Positions 1 through 8,233 of a stretch of 43,167 nucleotides of DNA are shown here, piece by piece. Source of the DNA: Woeseiaceae bacterium (GTDB taxonomy: Bacteria; Pseudomonadota; Gammaproteobacteria; Steroidobacterales; Woeseiaceae). The DNA is taken from NCBI GenBank assembly GCA_013043165.1, contig JABDOQ010000093.1, positions 1 to 43,167 on the forward strand, given 5' to 3'. A program made the translations under genes and the position numbers. Under the pieces are notes generated by a model, which saw only the letters and a list, made by a program, of their open reading frames with translations, had not been told where the DNA came from and did not search any database. Numbering within the stretch: position 1 is the first letter of the stretch; each line of letters starts with the position of its first letter.

Positions 1-223
1 CGATCGACGAACCCCCTCCGGCTGCATGCGGGCCAGGTTTCTCCCCCTGATAACCTGGCCCGCGGCCCCGGAACCAAGCTGGACAGGAATCCGGCTTTAC
101 GGACCATGATGGTCCGGCGGCACCCCCTGCCGTTGCTTTATAAGGCGCCGGAGACCGCTCCGTGTCGGAACGGCCCGCTGGTTCATTTCATGAATTCAGT
201 TCTCCGGCGCCTTTTCTTTTTTT
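1..223 (+). ncRNA. Candidate structured small RNA with C-rich loops (5' end outside or at window edge)
   Basis: The plus strand folds into strong local hairpins and ends in a terminator. A perfect 12-bp stem (28-39 with 52-63) presents loop TCTCCCCCTGAT. A 5-bp stem (118-122 with 128-132) presents exactly CCCCC. ACCCCCTCC lies unpaired near the left edge. CCGGA/TCCGG (68-72/90-94) and GGACC/GGTCC (101-105/111-115) can also pair. C-rich loops of this kind resemble those of small RNAs that pair with Shine-Dalgarno sequences, which is an inference. I could not match it to 6S, tmRNA, RNase P or SRP RNA. One reading frame is open from base 1 to 225 but its translation looks unlike a protein. The 5' end is not visible. 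Confidence 0.4.
144..223 (+). terminator. Rho-independent terminator of the left-edge transcript
   Basis: A perfect 11-bp GC-rich stem (144-154 with 201-211) is followed by TTTTCTTTTTTT. The loop is long (46 nt) and contains weaker internal pairing. The T-tract is on the plus strand only, so it ends transcription coming from the left. It overlaps the stop codon of the convergent minus-strand gene. Confidence 0.85.
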
Positions 224-491
224 AATCACTAACGCGACGCCTGTGCGCTTCTACACGATCGCCCCTCTCCCGGGAATTACGTTGACTGATCGATTCCCGC
301 AGGCGTTTAAGCCAGCTGCGCGCCCACGTGAATTCAATTCCAAGAATCATGAGCCCGACAGGGATGACGACAATCGCCGGGCCCGGCGTTACGATCATCA
401 CGACGCCCAACAGCAATACCGTCATGCCAACGACACCGACGACTATGCGGCGAGCCGACCGGTAGGTGAAATGCACGACTCTCCTGATCAA
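222..491 (-). CDS. PGPGW-family small membrane protein
   Basis: An 89-residue protein with two hydrophobic segments (about 16-34 and 40-54) separated by a TPGPA turn at residues 35-39, and a basic, highly charged C-terminal tail. This is the pattern of the PGPGW putative transmembrane family, whose function is unknown. The longest frame begins with TTG at 491. An alternative GTG at 476 lies just behind an AGGAG, so the true start may be five codons later. It stands alone, divergent from the secreted-protein gene at 545 and convergent with the terminated transcript at the left edge. Family assignment rests on the motif and topology. Confidence 0.75.
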   Translation of the reverse strand: MIRRVVHFTYRSARRIVVGVVGMTVLLLGVVMIVTPGPAIVVIPVGLMILGIEFTWARSWLKRLRESISQRNSRERGDRVEAHRRRVSD

Positions 492-544
492 TACCTGTTC
501 CCGTTATTCTTGATTTTAGATCCTGTTACCGTAGCCTTAGTCGA

Positions 545-1063
545 ATGAAGCCACCAAGAGTTCCGATCCTTCTCGCCGCGTGCCTCTGTGTTACAACGGA
601 ATTGGCTGTGGCGGATGATGCGTTGACACTACAGGTGAACGAAACCAGCGTACAGATGGTGCCCCGTGAACAGGGCCCTCAGCAAGTCAGCCTGCCGCCG
701 CTGGAGTTCTCTTTGCTTGCGACAATTGCCTGTCCCTCGGGGTCCGACGCCGAATCCTTCACGGTCAGTGTCGCGGACACGCACCAGCGCTTCGGCCGCA
801 GTGAAATCTCCGGCAAGGCTGCACTTGATGTTCGTATCAGCGTGCCCGCGAATCAGGTAGCACCGGTTACAGTTGCCGATTTCTGCGTCAGCGGAAAACC
901 CGGCGATAAGTACAGCCTGCCGGTGCCGGGCGTCGCGACGGCGCAAGCGTCGCTGCGGTGTCGCAGCGAAAACGAGTCGTCCGTGTATTTCAAAAGCGCT
1001 GTCTTGCCGATCCGGCTTCTCTGTGAGTTTGACAACAATCAGGAAGTGTCGACAGACAGGTGA
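545..1063 (+). CDS. Secreted protein of unknown function
   Basis: A 172-residue protein with a clear signal peptide (hydrophobic residues 7-20, likely cut after AVA at 21-23). The mature part has four cysteines (in IACP, DFCV, LRCR and LLCE contexts), suggesting two disulfides in the periplasm. The middle is rich in beta-prone alternation. I do not recognise a family. The gene is a single unit and its last 25 bases overlap the end of the convergent dienelactone-hydrolase gene. ATG start; no other start fits the signal peptide better. Confidence 0.7.
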   Translation: MKPPRVPILLAACLCVTTELAVADDALTLQVNETSVQMVPREQGPQQVSLPPLEFSLLATIACPSGSDAESFTVSVADTHQRFGRSEISGKAALDVRISVPANQVAPVTVADFCVSGKPGDKYSLPVPGVATAQASLRCRSENESSVYFKSAVLPIRLLCEFDNNQEVSTDR

Positions 1064-1947
1064 AGATCGAGAAACTCCAGCGTTCGCCGCCAGGCGTCAG
1101 TCGCCGCAGCCTCGTCGTAGTTATTGCCCGTCGGGTTCGCAAATGCATGGCCGACGCCAGGATACACGTGAATTTCATGATTCTTGCGTAGATTAGTGAG
1201 CGCCTCTTCGAACGCCTGCACAGACGAAACTTTTATGCCCGTATCCTTCTGTGCGAACAGGCCCAGAATCGGGCTGTTGACAGGCCGGAGCTTGTCCTCA
1301 TCGCTGGTCACCTGACCATAGTAGATAACGGTTGCATCCAGATCGTCGGGAAACAATTGTGCCGTGTTCAGCGACCAGCCCCCGCCGAAACACCAGCCGA
1401 GCGATCCAACTCTTGGCGCGCCGGCCGTCGTACTGACAAATTCGTAGGCGCTGCGAATATTTGCATTGGCTGACTCGGGGTCTTCGACCACCGAGAGCAT
1501 GAACTGACGCGCCTCCGCGCTGTTCTTGGCCACTTTGCCGCCATAAAGGTCGATCGCAAGAACGATGTATCCCTCACCAGCAAGACGATCGGCCATTGCG
1601 CGAATATTGTCGTTCAATCCCCACCATTCGTGGATCATGATGACAGCCGGCAACGGTTCGAACATGTCGGCCGGTGCAACAAAATAGCCATAAACCAACT
1701 CGTCGCCGAGTTCCGCGTAAGGCAGAGTCTCGGAAATCACGGCCTGGTCGGGCGCGCCCTCGATGGCGGCGCTGGCAGCTGTCGTATCCCTGGCGTGTTC
1801 CCGCGTCATGGCGTCAACATTCGCACGACTTGCGGCTTTTTCGTCGGCTGACGAACCCGGGTCCGAAGAACCACAGGCACCGAGGAATGTGAAGCCCAAC
1901 ATGAGTGCGGCGATGATCCCCGTCTTCGGGAGCCTGGCTATAAACAT
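1039..1947 (-). CDS. Dienelactone hydrolase family lipoprotein
   Basis: A 302-residue alpha/beta hydrolase. The N-terminus has a lipobox, LGAC with Cys25, predicting a membrane-anchored lipoprotein. The dienelactone-hydrolase signature is present: IHEWWGLND with Glu107, nucleophile Cys186 in GWCFGG, Asp235 in QKDTG and His267 in GVGHAF, the Cys-Asp-His triad of the family. Substrate is not predictable; family members hydrolyse lactones or esters. The frame is open further upstream, but ATG at 1947 is preferred because it gives the lipobox signal sequence and has an AGG upstream. The 3' end overlaps the convergent gene by 25 bp. Confidence 0.9.
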   Translation of the reverse strand: MFIARLPKTGIIAALMLGFTFLGACGSSDPGSSADEKAASRANVDAMTREHARDTTAASAAIEGAPDQAVISETLPYAELGDELVYGYFVAPADMFEPLPAVIMIHEWWGLNDNIRAMADRLAGEGYIVLAIDLYGGKVAKNSAEARQFMLSVVEDPESANANIRSAYEFVSTTAGAPRVGSLGWCFGGGWSLNTAQLFPDDLDATVIYYGQVTSDEDKLRPVNSPILGLFAQKDTGIKVSSVQAFEEALTNLRKNHEIHVYPGVGHAFANPTGNNYDEAAATDAWRRTLEFLDLHLSVDTS

Positions 1948-2041
1948 ATAACTAACCTGCAATTTCCTGGTTTTAGCTGCCGGAAACAGCCACGCGCCGA
2001 TTCCATAGGGCCGGTAGTGTAGAGGTGACTCGGGCTTTTGA

Positions 2042-2194
2042 CTACCACTCTTCGTCATCCCATTCCTTGAGCTTGCTCTTATCGACTTCATCCCACTGTT
2101 TTTTGCTGAGGCGAACATACTGCAGTACCTTGGCAATCGTGTAGACGATGATGACCGCAATCATAATCAGCAAGAAGCCCAGACCGTCAGGCAT
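2042..2194 (-). CDS. Small single-pass membrane protein (50 aa)
   Basis: A 50-codon ORF with an N-terminal hydrophobic helix (residues 6-20, LGFLLIMIAVIIVYT) followed by a charged tail rich in Lys, Asp, Glu and Trp, ending WDDEEW. A GGGAG motif sits 8 nt before its ATG. It lies between the MATE gene (divergent) and the lipoprotein gene (same strand, about 95 bp downstream), filling a gap otherwise unexplained. The ribosome site, topology and lack of overlap with another gene support it. Function unknown. Confidence 0.65.
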   Translation of the reverse strand: MPDGLGFLLIMIAVIIVYTIAKVLQYVRLSKKQWDEVDKSKLKEWDDEEW

Positions 2195-2252
2195 TGCTTG
2201 TCTCCCGCGGCTGATCGAAACGACAGTTTAGCACCAAGGCACCCCTCCGATA

Positions 2253-3668
2253 ATGACTGAAAGCGGCAGGCAGGCATCGATTTGGCAGCGTTCAATGTCG
2301 TTTTTGCGCGTGGCCCTGCGTGACAACGACGAGGATTTCACGACGGGCCCGATCGGCCGGGCACTCGCTTTACTCGCAATTCCGATGATGCTCGAAATGG
2401 CTATGGAATCGATTTTTGCGGTTGTCGACATCGCTTTCGTCGCCCAGCTTGGCACCGATGCGATCGCTGCAGTCGGCATCACCGAGGCGCTCATTACGGT
2501 CCTGTACGGGATCGCCATTGGCCTCGGCACGGGACTGACCGCGATGGTCGCAAGGCGCATCGGTGAGAAAGACGCGGATGCGGCGGCACAGGTAACGGGA
2601 CAGGCCATCTGGCTCGGGGCGATTCTGTCGCTCATCATCGGCGTCGCCGGCGTCACGTACGCGCGGGACCTGCTCGAGCTGATGGGCGCTTCGAGCAGTG
2701 TTATCGAACAGGGCCAGGGCTTCACCGCTGTGCTGCTCGGTGGTTCCGTAAGCATCATCTATCTTTTCCTGCTCAACGCAGCCTTTCGTGGCGCCGGCGA
2801 CGCGACTGTCGCGCTGCGCTCTCTCTGGCTCGCAAACGGTTGCAACATTGTTCTCGACCCATGCCTGATCTTTGGCCTCGGGCCATTCCCGGAAATGGGG
2901 GTGACCGGGGCAGCCGTTGCAACAACGATCGGCCGTGGCATCGGCGTGATCTATCAACTCTGGTACCTGATGGACGGTCATGGTCGAATTGCCCTGCGAG
3001 TTCGGCACCTGCGCCTCGTTCCGGCATTGATAGCGCGCCTGCTCAGGATCTCTGTCGGCGGAATCGGACAGTTTCTGATTGCCACTGCGAGCTGGATCGG
3101 CGTCATGCGAATCGTCGCAATCTATGGCAGCCCGGCTATTGCCGCTTACACGATCGCGCTAAGGATGATGGAATTCACGTTCCTGCCGGCCTGGGGCCTC
3201 GGCAATGCGGCCGCGACCCTCGTTGGCCAGAACCTCGGAGCGAAACAACCGGACAGGGCCGAACGATCAGCCTGGCGGGCGGCCCGTTACAACGCCGTAT
3301 TCATGGCGGTTGCCGGCGCATTTCTGTTGATTTTCGCGCGGGAAATTACCGGCCTCTTCAGCGACGAAAGCGACGTACTGCTTTGGGGAACGAGCTGCCT
3401 GCAAATCATGGGCATCGGGTTTCCCATGTACGCCGTCGGTATGGTTATTATTCAGTCTTTGAACGGGGCCGGTGACACAGCGACGCCCGCTATATTGAAT
3501 TTTCTCTGTTTCTGGATTGTCCAGATTCCGCTGGCAATCATACTCGCGACAAGAACCGCCCTCGGACCCAACGGCGCCTTCATCGCGATAGTGGTCTCTG
3601 AGTCGCTACTCACCATTCTCGGCGTGATAATGTTCCGGCGTGGAAACTGGAAACACCAGGTCGCCTGA
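2253..3668 (+). CDS. MATE-family multidrug/cation antiporter
   Basis: A 471-residue polytopic membrane protein with about 12 hydrophobic segments in two homologous halves. The opening (GPIGRALALLAIPMMLEM, then VDIAFVAQLGTDAIAAVG) and the mid-protein AFRGAGDA and LNGAGDT repeats are typical of MATE exporters, which expel cationic drugs or metabolites using Na+ or H+ gradients. ATG at 2253 has only a weak, distant AAGG; ATG at 2295 is an alternative. The 3' end overlaps the following ABC ATPase gene by 29 bp, so the two are translated from one message. Confidence 0.93.
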   Translation: MTESGRQASIWQRSMSFLRVALRDNDEDFTTGPIGRALALLAIPMMLEMAMESIFAVVDIAFVAQLGTDAIAAVGITEALITVLYGIAIGLGTGLTAMVARRIGEKDADAAAQVTGQAIWLGAILSLIIGVAGVTYARDLLELMGASSSVIEQGQGFTAVLLGGSVSIIYLFLLNAAFRGAGDATVALRSLWLANGCNIVLDPCLIFGLGPFPEMGVTGAAVATTIGRGIGVIYQLWYLMDGHGRIALRVRHLRLVPALIARLLRISVGGIGQFLIATASWIGVMRIVAIYGSPAIAAYTIALRMMEFTFLPAWGLGNAAATLVGQNLGAKQPDRAERSAWRAARYNAVFMAVAGAFLLIFAREITGLFSDESDVLLWGTSCLQIMGIGFPMYAVGMVIIQSLNGAGDTATPAILNFLCFWIVQIPLAIILATRTALGPNGAFIAIVVSESLLTILGVIMFRRGNWKHQVA

Positions 3669-4455
3669 AGCAAGGCTCGTTGAAATTCGCAACGCGACCA
3701 TCTGGCGCGGAACGAGCCGTGTGTTCGAAAACCTGAATCTCGTCATCGCACAGCACGAACGAGTTGCCATACTCGGGCCGAACGGCTGCGGTAAGACGAC
3801 GCTCTTGAAGACGATCAACCGGGAGCTATATCCGGTCGTCAAACCGGACAGCTATGTGCGCATCCTGGGACGAGATACCTGGAACGTCTGGAAACTCCGG
3901 GAGCACATCGGCATCGTCTCACACGACCTGCATCACCGTTACACGCCCGACACGACCGCACTCGAGGTTGTTGTTTCGGGCTTTTTTTCGAGCATCGGGG
4001 TGCAGGGGACGCTTGCCAGCCACGTTAGTGAAAGCCAGCGAAAGGCGGCAATCGAAACGCTTGGCGAACTCGGCGTCGGATTCTTGCACGACACACCGCT
4101 ACGCGCCATGTCGACAGGGCAGCAGCGCCGCTGCCTGCTGGCCCGGGCGCTTGTGCACCAGCCGGATACCCTTATCCTCGACGAACCTACGGCCGGACTG
4201 GACTTCGCGGCGAGCTTTGATTACCTCGGGCGACTTCGGCGCCTTGCGGAAGCTGGCCGAAATATCGTGATCGTCACGCATCACCTCAACGAAATCCCGC
4301 CCGAAGTCGATCGCATAGTGCTGTTGCAGAACGGCCGAGTTGCTGCCGACGGCCCGAAAAAAGCCGTGCTGAACAGCGAGCTCCTGAGTGAAGTCTATGA
4401 ATCCGGCATCCGGGTGGCCGAAATTGACGGTTACTATCTCGCGTACCCCGGTTAA
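3640..4455 (+). CDS. ABC transporter ATP-binding protein (orphan)
   Basis: A 271-residue nucleotide-binding subunit with Walker A GPNGCGKTT (46-54), signature MSTGQQ (157-162), Walker B LILDEP (178-183) and the switch His in VTHH (213-215). The sequence resembles the YlmA/ModF-like group of single-domain ATPases. No permease or binding protein lies next to it, so its partner is elsewhere or it acts alone. The start is GTG at 3640, inside the 3' end of the MATE gene in another frame (29 bp overlap); no internal Met precedes Walker A. Whether it assists the MATE protein is unknown. Confidence 0.88.
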   Translation: METGNTRSPEARLVEIRNATIWRGTSRVFENLNLVIAQHERVAILGPNGCGKTTLLKTINRELYPVVKPDSYVRILGRDTWNVWKLREHIGIVSHDLHHRYTPDTTALEVVVSGFFSSIGVQGTLASHVSESQRKAAIETLGELGVGFLHDTPLRAMSTGQQRRCLLARALVHQPDTLILDEPTAGLDFAASFDYLGRLRRLAEAGRNIVIVTHHLNEIPPEVDRIVLLQNGRVAADGPKKAVLNSELLSEVYESGIRVAEIDGYYLAYPG

Positions 4456-4480
4456 GCTGGTAAAAACGTGACCTGATACG

Positions 4481-5224
4481 ATGCGTCGAAACGCGAACAG
4501 GCTTACTCTGTCGCCTATGTTGAAACCGGCAACGACAATACTGACCAGCACGCCGCTGTTGCTACTGCCGGCGCTGGGCGCTGATGCCCAGGCCGAGACA
4601 GGAATTACCGGCGTTGGCCCCGCGATGGTCATTTTTACGCTCGCCGGAGCGCTGCTGCTGACCCTCGTGTTTCGCTCAGCGGCCCGCCATGTCACACGCT
4701 TCGTCACAGCCCGAATCGGTCAGCGGCGGATCCGCACAGCGCTCGAGAAACGCAGCCCGGACGTCTTACATGACTTTATCCTGCCTGGCGCCTACGGTGG
4801 TCTGGTAAAAATTGATCACGCCATTCTGACGGCAGGCGGGATCCTCTGCATTCAATCGAAACACTACAACGGCATCGTGTTCGGTGCTGAAGATGAAGCG
4901 CAGTGGACCAATGTAGACGGCGTCAAGCGTCGCCGCTTCCTGAATCCCCTGATTCAGAATGAAGGCCGCAGCCGCGCACTTCGGCAGGTGGTGCCTGACG
5001 TACCCGTCGCCAACCTGGTCATCTTCACAGGTTCAGTCGAATTTACCTCCGCACCGCCGAGGAATGTCATTCACGTCCGGGATCTCGAGAGTTTTGTTGC
5101 CAGGTTCGTGTTCGGACCCAGCAAAGTCAAAGACTGGGACACCGCCTGGCTGACGGTCAAAGCGGCCGCGATGACCGATACCGAGTCGCGCAAGGACCTG
5201 CAGGCCCAGCTGACTTTCACCTGA
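4481..5224 (+). CDS. Membrane-anchored NERD-domain protein
   Basis: A 247-residue protein. Residues about 15-65 hold a signal-like hydrophobic stretch and a transmembrane segment. The rest carries a nuclease-related (NERD) domain: LPGAYGGLVKIDHAILTAGG, then IQSKHYNG, the conserved Asp and the Gln-x-Lys of the restriction-like core. NERD domains are predicted nucleases of mostly unknown role. The ATG at 4481 lacks a good ribosome site; ATG at 4517 would remove 12 residues. It follows the ABC gene by 25 bp on the same strand. Family call is good, function is open. Confidence 0.85.
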   Translation: MRRNANRLTLSPMLKPATTILTSTPLLLLPALGADAQAETGITGVGPAMVIFTLAGALLLTLVFRSAARHVTRFVTARIGQRRIRTALEKRSPDVLHDFILPGAYGGLVKIDHAILTAGGILCIQSKHYNGIVFGAEDEAQWTNVDGVKRRRFLNPLIQNEGRSRALRQVVPDVPVANLVIFTGSVEFTSAPPRNVIHVRDLESFVARFVFGPSKVKDWDTAWLTVKAAAMTDTESRKDLQAQLTFT

Positions 5225-5319
5225 TACGGCACACTTCGCGAATCACGCAACGCCTGCACGCTATGGTTCGGCCGATGATTTATACTCGGTTGCGACTACC
5301 CCGGACCGAGGCGTGTTGA

Positions 5320-6522
5320 ATGACAACCACTGAAGCTCTGATTTCATCACCGATCGGTGTCCTCTCGGTACTGTGCCTTGTTGCGGCATTCTTCTTCTTG
5401 TTCGCAGAGGTCAGCAAGGCCAGGTTTTTTAATTATATTCCACCGCTGCTGTTCATCTATGCGACGCCGGTTTTTCTCAACAACCTTGATGTCATTCCGA
5501 GCGAATCGGTCATTTACACCGGCTTGAGCCAGTTCGCGTTACCGGTCTTCATCGTACTGATGCTGATCAAAGTCAACGTACCGGCCGTCATTCGCGTCAT
5601 GGGTAAGGGCGTGCTGGTCATGCTAATGGGCACCGCGGGCGTCGTGGTTGGCGGTGTCGTATCCTATTTGCTGGTCCACCACTGGCTCAGTGACGACGCC
5701 TGGAAGGCCTTCGGCACGCTTGCGGGCAGCTGGATAGGCGGTACCGCAAACATGCTTGCCACCAAGGAGATGCTGGGCGCTTCGGACGCGCAGCTCGGGC
5801 TTGCCGTGATTGCAGACAACGTCGTGTATGTCGTCTGGTTGCCGCTGCTGTTGATGTCACGCGACTTTGCCGACAGGTTTAACAAGTGGGCCCGCGTGCC
5901 GGCCGACCGGCTCGAGGCCATGGACGCGGCAGCCGCGATCCATGTCGAAGACGACACTGCACCGACGATGTCGCAGTACCTGTATCTTGCGGCCGTTATC
6001 TTCGGTGTCACAGCGATCGGCCACGCGCTATCGCCCGGACTGTCTGACTGGATTGCCTCTGTTTCGCCCGGTCTCGCGGGGGTATTTTCGGAAACGACGA
6101 CTCGCATCCTGCTCGTGACGACTATTGCGCTGGTCCTCTCGACGACAGCTGTTTCGAAGTTGCCGAATTCGACCGCGATCGGCACAGCGCTCGTCTACAT
6201 ATTCGTTGCCGGTATGGGTGCGCGCGCTTCCGTTGCAGGGCTTGCCGAGGCGCCGGCATTCGTGCTGGGAGCGTTTATATGGATATTCATTCACGGATTG
6301 TTCTGTCTTGCCGGGGCATGGATCTTTCGCGTGGACGTTCACAGTGTCGCCATAGCATCAGCCGCAAACATTGGCGCTGCCGCGTCGGCGCCTATCGTTG
6401 CTGCTCATCACCGTCCGAGCCTGGTTCCTGCATCCATCCTGATGGCGCTGTTGGGATACGCCATGGGTAACTATCTCGCTCCCTTGACTGGCCAGCTCGC
6501 GAGAATTGCCGCGGGACAATGA
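5320..6522 (+). CDS. DUF819 family membrane protein
   Basis: A 400-residue inner-membrane protein with about 10 hydrophobic segments. The block GTLAGSWIGGTANMLATKEMLGASDAQ (split here only by topology) and IADNVVYVVWLPLLL match the DUF819 (YjcL-like) family of putative transporters with unknown substrate. A GAGG lies upstream of ATG 5320, and a TATACT at 5281-5286 may be its -10 element. The stop codon overlaps the start of the metallo-beta-lactamase gene (ATGA at 6519-6522), so the two are translationally coupled. Confidence 0.85.
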   Translation: MTTTEALISSPIGVLSVLCLVAAFFFLFAEVSKARFFNYIPPLLFIYATPVFLNNLDVIPSESVIYTGLSQFALPVFIVLMLIKVNVPAVIRVMGKGVLVMLMGTAGVVVGGVVSYLLVHHWLSDDAWKAFGTLAGSWIGGTANMLATKEMLGASDAQLGLAVIADNVVYVVWLPLLLMSRDFADRFNKWARVPADRLEAMDAAAAIHVEDDTAPTMSQYLYLAAVIFGVTAIGHALSPGLSDWIASVSPGLAGVFSETTTRILLVTTIALVLSTTAVSKLPNSTAIGTALVYIFVAGMGARASVAGLAEAPAFVLGAFIWIFIHGLFCLAGAWIFRVDVHSVAIASAANIGAAASAPIVAAHHRPSLVPASILMALLGYAMGNYLAPLTGQLARIAAGQ

Positions 6523-7553
6523 CGATGTGGAGGCAGCGGGCGAAGCAAGCAGCGCTCATCGCCGTCGCGGCTCTTGGCGTCAGCGCGGCAGCGCTGGTCT
6601 GGCTTTGGAATAACCGCCCGAATCTCGACAAAAACGGCTGGCCCTCGCCCGAGCTCGCATCGGCTGCTGTCACTGATTCGGTAATCGTCACATGGCTCGG
6701 CGTCACGACACTGTTGTTCGATGATGGCGAAACGCAGATTCTCATCGATGGATTTTTCTCAAGACCCTCGCTTATTGACGTCGCCTTGCGGCGCCGGGTA
6801 GTCAACGATGCGGCGACGATCAACTATGCACTTGACGAATATCGTATGCGTCGGCTGGCAGCCATCGTTCCGGCACATTCGCATTTTGATCACGCCATGG
6901 ATGTCGGTGCGATAGCGAATCGTTCGAGTGCATCTGTGCTCGGCTCCGAATCGACAGCGCAAGTTGCCCGCGGCGCGGGCGTGCCCGAAGACCAGATTAC
7001 GATTGCCGTTGGGAACCGGCCCTACACGTTTGGCCGCTTCACGGTGACGCTGCTGCCGTCGCCCCATGCACCGCTTGGCTGGCGTGGCTCAGTCCCGCTG
7101 GCCGGTACAATCGCCACGCCCCTCACCATGCCCCAACCTGTAAGCGCCTGGCGCGAGGGCGGCAGTTATTCAATCCTGATATCGCATCCGCAGGGTACAA
7201 CCATCGTGCAGGGCAGTGCCGGATTTTCGAATGATCCGCTGCTCGATATACGGGCTGACGTCGTCATGCTGGGTGTCGGCGGGCTGACGAGTCTTGGCAA
7301 AGACTACGCCGAACAGTACTGGCAATCGCTCGTGACCGCTACTGGCGCGCACAGCGTCTACCCTGTTCACTTCGACGATTTCACCAAACCGTTCGGCCAG
7401 ATCGCGCCACAGCCGAAGTTCATCAGTAACATCGAGACTATCGCTGAGTGGCTCGAGGCTTTCCGGAATACATGGGACAATGACGTGCAGCTGTTCATGC
7501 CGGAATTTGGCCAGCCGGTCGCAATTTACGCTCAGCCGGCGCCGGAAGCCTGA
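6519..7553 (+). CDS. Metallo-beta-lactamase-fold hydrolase, membrane-anchored
   Basis: A 344-residue protein with an N-terminal hydrophobic segment (about 11-30), acting as anchor or signal, and an MBL fold. The metal motif HSHFDH is at residues 120-125 (His120, His122, Asp124, His125). Other likely ligands are His in SPHAP, Asp in the RADVVMLG strand and His in VYPVHFDD. The family splits esters, lactones or phosphodiesters; the substrate is not clear. Its ATG overlaps the stop of the DUF819 gene. An alternative ATG is 6 nt later. Its last 22 bp overlap the convergent GIY-YIG gene. Confidence 0.88.
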   Translation: MTMWRQRAKQAALIAVAALGVSAAALVWLWNNRPNLDKNGWPSPELASAAVTDSVIVTWLGVTTLLFDDGETQILIDGFFSRPSLIDVALRRRVVNDAATINYALDEYRMRRLAAIVPAHSHFDHAMDVGAIANRSSASVLGSESTAQVARGAGVPEDQITIAVGNRPYTFGRFTVTLLPSPHAPLGWRGSVPLAGTIATPLTMPQPVSAWREGGSYSILISHPQGTTIVQGSAGFSNDPLLDIRADVVMLGVGGLTSLGKDYAEQYWQSLVTATGAHSVYPVHFDDFTKPFGQIAPQPKFISNIETIAEWLEAFRNTWDNDVQLFMPEFGQPVAIYAQPAPEA

Positions 7554-7849
7554 CCAGGGTCCGCATCGTGCAGCAGGTCGGCCAGTGATTCACGACCGCT
7601 GATCAATGCTTCCTTGCGTGCCCTCGTCAATCGCTTGACACGAAACTCCAGCGTAGACGCGGCGCCGCGGTCACCAACCGGCTCGACGAACTCCAGTCGT
7701 AGCGGCCCTTTTCCCCTGAGATACTTTGCACCGCGCGGGCTCGACTCGTGCTCGGCAATTCGCTTGCGGACATCCGCCGCGATCCCTGTGTACAAGGTGT
7801 CGTCGGAGCAGCGCACGATGTAAAGACTGAATACGACACTGCTGGTCAT
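7532..7849 (-). CDS. GIY-YIG nuclease-superfamily protein (YhbQ/UPF0213-like)
   Basis: A 105-residue single-domain protein with the GIY-YIG core: YIV at 10-12, LYTG at 19-22, Arg in DVRKRI and the downstream EH. The length matches the stand-alone YhbQ/UPF0213 group, whose members are linked to DNA repair or processing but poorly defined. ATG 7849 has AAAGG eight bases upstream. It is the last gene of a three-gene minus operon, 12 bp behind its neighbour. Confidence 0.9.
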   Translation of the reverse strand: MTSSVVFSLYIVRCSDDTLYTGIAADVRKRIAEHESSPRGAKYLRGKGPLRLEFVEPVGDRGAASTLEFRVKRLTRARKEALISGRESLADLLHDADPGQASGAG

Positions 7850-7861
7850 GTGTACGACCTT

Positions 7862-8233
7862 TCAGGCATTTCCGCCGACAAGAAGGTCGCCAAACACGCG
7901 AAATGCGCCGGCTTCGATACTCTCGAGGTTGTCGACGGTCTCGGCAAAACTCAACACTATTTCATCGGCCCCATGCAGCGTTTCGGCCGGCTCGTGCAGA
8001 CGTAGCGTCAGAACGTTCCCCGTCATCGTTGCCTCCCGGATCAGGTCGTGGCCGCCAAACTGCTGTTCATTGATTTCGATGTAGATAGACTCCTCGAACT
8101 CCTCGTCGACAGTTCGCATCAACAGCAGATAATCGCTGATATCGCCTTCATCTGTTGTTTTGGCAAAAAACAGCATCGTCGCGTTGTCGCGGACATCAAA
8201 TGCAACCGTATCGTAGTGTCGGCTATCGGTCAT
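7862..8233 (-). CDS. Conserved small protein, possibly Imm10-like
   Basis: A 123-residue soluble acidic protein. The central pattern (IYIEINEQQFGGHD, then LTLRLHEPAE) loosely recalls immunity-protein-10-like families, but I would not rely on that. The frame is open 18 codons further upstream, but ATG 8233 is chosen because it forms an ATGA overlap with the stop of the acyltransferase gene. It sits between the acyltransferase and GIY-YIG genes in one operon. No toxin gene is adjacent. Function unknown. Confidence 0.7.
   Translation of the reverse strand: MTDSRHYDTVAFDVRDNATMLFFAKTTDEGDISDYLLLMRTVDEEFEESIYIEINEQQFGGHDLIREATMTGNVLTLRLHEPAETLHGADEIVLSFAETVDNLESIEAGAFRVFGDLLVGGNA

Noticed and set aside
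1..223. 6S RNA, tmRNA, SRP RNA or RNase P RNA
   Set aside because: A short GCGGGCCAG/CCCCTGA similarity to 6S was seen, but the rest of the 6S 3' half is absent, and no diagnostic core of the other RNAs is found.
1..225. Open reading frame 1 running through the left edge into the terminator
   Set aside because: It is open mainly because the region is GC-rich; its product is low-complexity Pro/Arg-rich, it crosses perfect hairpins, and it ends in the terminator T-tract.
162..548. 128-codon plus-strand ORF
   Set aside because: It lies antisense to the PGPGW membrane protein gene, runs through the terminator, and its composition is not protein-like.
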